Of a stretch of DNA of 35,664 bases, positions 32,356 to 35,664 are shown piece after piece; positions within the stretch are counted from its first letter, which is position 1; each line of letters begins with the position of its first letter. The position numbers and the translations under genes are program-made. The notes beneath the pieces were generated by a model. That model made no database searches. It saw nothing but the letters and a program-made list of their open reading frames with translations, and was not told where the DNA came from. The DNA comes from JAATGA01 sp047605605 (GTDB lineage: Bacteria > Pseudomonadota > Alphaproteobacteria > Rhodobacterales > Rhodobacteraceae): assembly GCA_047605605.1 (NCBI GenBank), contig JASGFG010000034.1:1-35664 (forward strand), in the 5' to 3' direction.

Positions 32356-32604
32356 ATGAAGAAACTCGCTCTTGCCCTGCTGTTCGCAGGCTTTGCTATG
32401 CCCGCGCTGGCCGATGACGAGGCGACGCCGGAACAGGTCGCCGCCATCGACAAGGCACTGGAGGCGATGACCTGCGAGGTCGCCGCCGACAATATCGAGG
32501 TCGAGGACGGCATCTTCGATCTGGACGACGTGCAATGCGCCGACGGCCAGTATGACATCAAGCTGAACGCGGATTACACGGTGAAAGAGAAGCGCAAGGA
32601 ATGA
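32356..32604 (+). CDS. Small acidic exported protein, PepSY-like, two cysteines
   Basis: The 82-residue product has a Sec signal (to ALA at 17-19), leaving about 63 residues. The mature part reads like half of a PepSY domain: a helix (EQVAAIDKALEAM) then strands (NIEVEDGIFDLDDVQC, GQYDIKLNADYTV). It has Cys40 and Cys61, which may form a disulfide, and about a quarter of the mature residues are Asp or Glu. The acidic strand could bind a metal ion, but this is inference. AAGGGAG precedes the ATG, and its TGA overlaps the ATPase start, so the protein is made with the transporter. Confidence 0.85.
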   Translation: MKKLALALLFAGFAMPALADDEATPEQVAAIDKALEAMTCEVAADNIEVEDGIFDLDDVQCADGQYDIKLNADYTVKEKRKE

Positions 32605-33359
32605 CCGGACATGCGGGCGCGGCGCAGGACGCCGCGCTTGTCATCCAGGGCGTAAGCCACCGCTTTGGCGCGGTTCAGGCGCTGCACGACGTTTCGTTTC
32701 GCGTGGACCGCGGGGCGTTCGGCGCGCTGCTGGGGGTGAACGGCGCGGGCAAGACCACGCTGTTTTCGCTGATCACCCGGCTTTATGACAGCACTTCGGG
32801 GCGCATCGCGGTGGCGGGGTTCGACGCGCGGCGCGAACCGTCGCAGGCGCTGGCCCGGCTGGGCGTGGTGTTCCAAAGCCGCGCGCTGGACGGCGACCTG
32901 ACCCTGCGGCAAAACCTGGCCTATCACGCCGCCCTGCACGGGATCGGCGGTGCCGACGCCCGCGCGCGTATCGCCGAGGTTCTGGCGCTGGTCGGGCTGA
33001 CCGACCGGCAGGACGCGCGCGCCTCGACCCTTTCGGGCGGACAGCAGCGGCGGGCGGAAATCGCGCGGGCGCTGCTGCACCGGCCGCAGCTTTTGCTGCT
33101 GGACGAGGCGACGGCGGGGCTGGACGTGCGCGCGCGGGCCGAGGTTCTGGCGCTGGTGCGGCGCCTGATCGCCGAAGAGGGGGTCTCGACCCTTTGGGCG
33201 ACGCATATCTTTGAGGAGATCGCCCCCTCCGACCATGTGGTCGTGCTGCACCGGGGCCGGGTTCTGGCGGATGCGCGGGCGGGAGATCTGGCGGGGGCGG
33301 GGCCTTTGGCCGATGCCTTCCTGCGGCTGACCGAATCCGCGCCGGGGGCTGCGGCATGA
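32601..33359 (+). CDS. PQQ-associated ABC transporter ATP-binding protein (PedB-like)
   Basis: The 252-residue ATPase has Walker A GVNGAGKT (residues 45-52), Q-loop VVFQSRALDGDLTLRQNL, signature LSGGQQRRAEIARAL near residue 144, Walker B LLLLDEATAGLD (about 163-174) and switch His in LWATHIFEE. The FQSRALDGDLT motif after the Q-loop is the type found in ABC-2 exporters and in the PQQ-catabolism ATPase family. Its start overlaps the preceding small protein and its end overlaps the permease by four bases each. It powers the permease encoded next. Confidence 0.93.
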   Translation: MTGHAGAAQDAALVIQGVSHRFGAVQALHDVSFRVDRGAFGALLGVNGAGKTTLFSLITRLYDSTSGRIAVAGFDARREPSQALARLGVVFQSRALDGDLTLRQNLAYHAALHGIGGADARARIAEVLALVGLTDRQDARASTLSGGQQRRAEIARALLHRPQLLLLDEATAGLDVRARAEVLALVRRLIAEEGVSTLWATHIFEEIAPSDHVVVLHRGRVLADARAGDLAGAGPLADAFLRLTESAPGAAA

Positions 33360-34159
33360 AGGGCTGGACCATCGCATTCGCCGGCATCGCGAAACGCGAG
33401 TTCCTGCGCTTTACCCGGCAGCGCGAGCGGTTCCTTGCCGCGCTGGTGCGGCCGCTGGTGTGGCTCTTCATCTTTGCCGCCGGGTTCCGGTCGGTGCTGG
33501 GTCTGTCCATCACGCCGCCCTACAAGACCTATGTGCTGTATGAGGTCTATGTGACCCCCGGCCTGTGCGGGATGATCCTGCTGTTTTCCGGGATGCAGTC
33601 GTCGCTTTCCATGGTCTATGACCGCGAGACCGGCGCGATGCGCAGCCTGCTGGTCAGCCCCTATCCGCGCTGGTTCCTGCTGGGGGCAAAGCTGATTTCG
33701 GCGGTGCTGGTGGCGGTGGTGCAGGTCTATGCCTTTCTGCTGATCGCCTGGGCGTGGGGCATCCGGCCGCCGTGGATCGGCTATGTCACCGTGCTGCCGG
33801 CGCTGGTGCTGGCAGGGGTGATGCTGGGGTCGCTGGGCCTTCTGATCTCCTCCGCGATCCGGCAGCTGGAGAATTTCGCCGGGGTGATGAACTTCGTGAT
33901 CTTTCCGATGTTCTTCGCCTCCACCGCGCTTTACCCCTTGTGGCGGATGCGCGAGGCAAGTCCGCTGCTGCACGACATCTGTGCCGCGAACCCGTTCAGC
34001 CATGCGGTCGAACTGGTCCGCTTTGCGCTTTACGGCAAGGTGGACCCGCTGGCCCTTGCCGTGACGGTGGGATGCACCATCCTGTTCTTCGGCGGCACCG
34101 TCTTCATGTATGATCCGGCCAAGGGCCTGTGGCGCGGCCGGACGGGAGGTCCATCATGA
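33356..34159 (+). CDS. ABC-2 type permease of the PQQ-associated ABC system (PedC-like)
   Basis: The 267-residue inner-membrane protein has about six segments, starting with RFTRQRERFLAALVRPLVWLF (the conserved N-terminal ABC-2 amphipathic helix and first segment). It then has GMQSSLSMVYDRETGAMRSLLVSP, the typical cytoplasmic loop of ABC-2 permeases, and ends with FFGGTVFMYDPAKG. This architecture is common to exporters, yet the homologous PedABC system is linked to lanthanide supply, so transport direction is open. It is translationally coupled to both neighbours. Confidence 0.92.
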   Translation: MKGWTIAFAGIAKREFLRFTRQRERFLAALVRPLVWLFIFAAGFRSVLGLSITPPYKTYVLYEVYVTPGLCGMILLFSGMQSSLSMVYDRETGAMRSLLVSPYPRWFLLGAKLISAVLVAVVQVYAFLLIAWAWGIRPPWIGYVTVLPALVLAGVMLGSLGLLISSAIRQLENFAGVMNFVIFPMFFASTALYPLWRMREASPLLHDICAANPFSHAVELVRFALYGKVDPLALAVTVGCTILFFGGTVFMYDPAKGLWRGRTGGPS

Positions 34160-34749
34160 TCCGTCACGCCCTGCTTTTGCTGCTGATCGCCGCGCCTGCC
34201 TGGTCGGCGGGCACGCCCGACCCCGACTGGCCCTGTGTCCAGCGCCGCCAGCCCGCGCTTTCGTTGGGGCAGGTCTGGTCCGGCCCCGCGCCCGGTGCGG
34301 CGGCGGAGGAACTGGCAAAGACCGATGCGGTGCAGGATGTCGCCCGCGTCATCGCCCTGCGCCGGACCGACCTTGCCGCGGCCGAGACGATGATCGCCGA
34401 TTTCGCCGCCAGCCATGATGCCGATGCGCAGGTGGCGCTGTTCCTTGCCGCCTTCGACCATATCCAGACCCAGCGGAACCGGGTGATGGAGGGGATCACC
34501 CGCTATGCCCACAAGCAGGAACAGCTGGACAGCCATATCGAGGAGGTTCGCCACCAGTATGACGCGCTGATGGCGGCCCAGAACAAGGACTTCGACGCCT
34601 TGGACAAGCTGGAACAGGACATCGACTGGTCGACCCGCATCTTTCAGGACCGCCAGCAGTCGCTGACCTATGTCTGCGAAACGCCGGTGATTCTGGAACA
34701 GCGCGCCTTTGCCCTGGGCCGGGCCGTGGCCGCGCATCTGCCGAAATAG
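34156..34749 (+). CDS. Exported coiled-coil protein of unknown function, last gene of the Ped-like operon
   Basis: I do not recognise this 197-residue protein. A Sec signal (MIRHALLLLLIAAPAWSA) is followed by DPDWPCVQRRQPALSLGQVW, where W-P-C-V-Q resembles openings of small periplasmic proteins. A long alpha-helical, coiled-coil-like part runs through about residues 105-165 (HIQTQRNRVMEGITRYAHKQ, then charged heptad-like sequence). Two Cys are present, one near each end (residue 26 region and YVCETP), and could bridge. ATG at 34156 overlaps the permease stop and follows GGGAGGT. Its place suggests an accessory part of the transporter. Confidence 0.85.
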   Translation: MIRHALLLLLIAAPAWSAGTPDPDWPCVQRRQPALSLGQVWSGPAPGAAAEELAKTDAVQDVARVIALRRTDLAAAETMIADFAASHDADAQVALFLAAFDHIQTQRNRVMEGITRYAHKQEQLDSHIEEVRHQYDALMAAQNKDFDALDKLEQDIDWSTRIFQDRQQSLTYVCETPVILEQRAFALGRAVAAHLPK

Positions 34750-34808
34750 CGGATGCCTGCCGAATGGGCGGGAAAACCGCCGGTTGCGGGAAGATTTGTC
34801 TCGCATCC

Positions 34809-34827
34809 TCTTAAGTATCACTTAAGA
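34809..34827. promoter_or_regulatory. Palindromic candidate operator upstream of the flhR-like gene
   Basis: TCTTAAGTATCACTTAAGA is a perfect 8-base inverted repeat with a 3-base spacer, 55 bases before the regulator's ATG. Its A/T-rich make-up stands out in this genome. LuxR/NarL-type response regulators bind such inverted repeats as dimers, so self-regulation is plausible. Confidence 0.5.
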
Positions 34828-34882
34828 TTGCCCCAGATCCGGGGGAGCGGAGGCCCGCGGACCTTCAGGGGAGGGGTATGCG

Positions 34883-35581
34883 ATGGAACACCGTCCGTTG
34901 CGGCATGAAGCTGCCGGTGCCACGCCGGTCGGGGCCGTTCCCGTGCGCGAGGTCATGATCGTCGAGGATCACCCCCTGATGGCCGAGGCGCTGTCGGTCA
35001 CGCTGGCCCATGCCTTCGGGCTGAAGCGGGTGCGGCTGGCGGCCAGCCTTGCCGGGGCCGAGGCGGGCATCCGCACCGAAGGGCCGCCCGACGCGGTGGT
35101 GCTGGACCTGAACCTGCCCGATGTCGCCGGGATCGAAGGCGTCGTCAGCCTGAAGCAGAAACTGTCCTCCGCCCCGCTGACCGTGATTTCGGCCGAGGTC
35201 GATCCGGCCATGGTATCCGCCGTTCTGGCGGCGGGGGCCTGTGGCTATATCTCCAAATCCCTGCCCCGGGCCGAGATGGTCGATGCCTTCCGCCGCATGT
35301 GGGCGGGCGAGACGGTGGTGCCCGACGGCTATGAACCCGATGCGGCCGAGGTGGACGAGGCCGCGGCCCTGGCCCAGAACTTTGCCACGCTGACGCCGCA
35401 GCAGATGAACATCCTGCGGCTGATCTGTCAGGGCCGCCCCAACAAGATCATCAGCTACGAGCTTTCCATCGCCGAGGCGACGGTAAAGACCCATATCGCG
35501 GCGATCATGACCAAGATCAACGTGCGCAACCGCACGCAGGCGGCGCTGCTGGCCAGCAAGGCGCGCCTGTTCAGCCGCTGA
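34883..35581 (+). CDS. flhR: LuxR/NarL-family response regulator, FlhR-like
   Basis: The 232-residue product has a receiver domain with acidic pocket EDH (28-30), phospho-acceptor Asp75 in VVLDLNLPD, and Lys125 in GYISKSLP. A LuxR-type helix-turn-helix follows (LTPQQMNILRLICQGRPNKI, then EATVKTHIAAIMTKINVRNR). The N-terminal 20 residues before the receiver are unusual but have no clear role. In Paracoccus denitrificans the FlhRS two-component system controls methanol, methylamine and formaldehyde oxidation. Position beside the xox and adhI-fghA genes supports that assignment, but other NarL-like regulators of PQQ dehydrogenases (ExaE, ErbR/AgmR types) are alternatives. GGGGAGGGG (34868-34876) lies six bases before ATG. 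A palindrome lies upstream. Confidence 0.9.
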   Translation: MEHRPLRHEAAGATPVGAVPVREVMIVEDHPLMAEALSVTLAHAFGLKRVRLAASLAGAEAGIRTEGPPDAVVLDLNLPDVAGIEGVVSLKQKLSSAPLTVISAEVDPAMVSAVLAAGACGYISKSLPRAEMVDAFRRMWAGETVVPDGYEPDAAEVDEAAALAQNFATLTPQQMNILRLICQGRPNKIISYELSIAEATVKTHIAAIMTKINVRNRTQAALLASKARLFSR

Positions 35582-35664
35582 TGACGCCCGCGACCAGCCC
35601 GCCGCCGCTGTCCCCGCGCGCCCGTCCGCGGGTCGCCACCGCCGGGGGCGATTGCGAAACGGCC
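35581..35664 (+). CDS. Start of a downstream gene cut by the window edge; possible sensor kinase
   Basis: An ATG at 35581 shares its A with the regulator's TGA, and the frame is open to the end (28 codons, Pro/Arg-rich: MTPATSPPPLSPRARP). The overlap suggests co-translation, so a partner histidine kinase (FlhS-like) is a natural guess. The visible residues have no domain, so function is not shown. Confidence 0.45.
   Translation, partial: MTPATSPPPLSPRARPRVATAGGDCETA

Noticed and set aside
34767..34781. Hairpin GGCGG-GAAAA-CCGCC after the coiled-coil gene
   Set aside because: The stem is short and no T-tract follows. It may slow polymerase, but evidence is too weak for a terminator call.

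Overview
The window is about 35.7 kb of GC-rich chromosomal DNA. It suggests an alphaproteobacterium of the Rhodobacteraceae, most likely Paracoccus or a close relative. The reasons are the dnaN-recF-gyrB order, heavy G/C use at third codon positions, frequent 4-base ATGA stop/start overlaps, and a gfa/adhI/fghA/cycB/xoxF C1-oxidation block like the one known from Paracoccus denitrificans. This identification rests on reading the sequence, not on a search. No rRNA, tRNA, CRISPR array, transposase, integrase or prophage was seen, and no gap between genes exceeds 300 bases. The largest gaps (24464-24697, 8312-8521, 29572-29752) look regulatory.

Layout. (1) 1-5093: replication genes: the 3' end of dnaN, then recF and gyrB, with a VOC-fold gene and a LysE-type exporter between recF and gyrB. 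(2) 5203-8311, minus strand: a marR-emrA-emrB multidrug efflux operon, with a perfect inverted repeat over its promoter. (3) 8522-18278, plus strand: a tightly packed accessory cluster of three glycosyltransferase-like genes, a DUF1800/DUF1501 pair, an unrecognised 453-residue protein, and a sulfatase fused to RTX calcium-binding repeats. This may be a surface-glycan or secreted-sulfatase system. (4) 18380-21023, minus strand: an SsuABC/TauABC-family uptake ABC transporter of unknown substrate. (5) 21154-27987, plus strand: formaldehyde and methanol oxidation: gfa, adhI, fghA, cycB, then the lanthanide-type methanol dehydrogenase xoxF with xoxG and xoxJ. (6) 28127-29571, minus strand: an MxaD-like SRPBCC protein and a beta-propeller. 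(7) 29753-34749, plus strand: the PQQ-associated ABC system resembling PedA1A2BC of Pseudomonas putida (binding protein, beta-propeller, ATPase, ABC-2 permease), with three small exported proteins of unknown function. (8) 34883 to the end: a LuxR-type response regulator resembling FlhR, and the first codons of an overlapping gene that may be its kinase.

How the genes work together. XoxF oxidises methanol in the periplasm using PQQ and a lanthanide. XoxG, and perhaps cytochrome c553i (cycB), take the electrons. Formaldehyde is captured by glutathione (gfa product debated), oxidised by AdhI and hydrolysed to formate by FghA. The Ped-like ABC block is a good candidate for the lanthanide-supply or lanthanide-sensing arm, and the FlhR-like regulator for its control. 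A hairpin-plus-tail intergenic repeat occurs at five sites (seven arms), mostly just after stop codons, and is the most striking non-coding pattern in the window.
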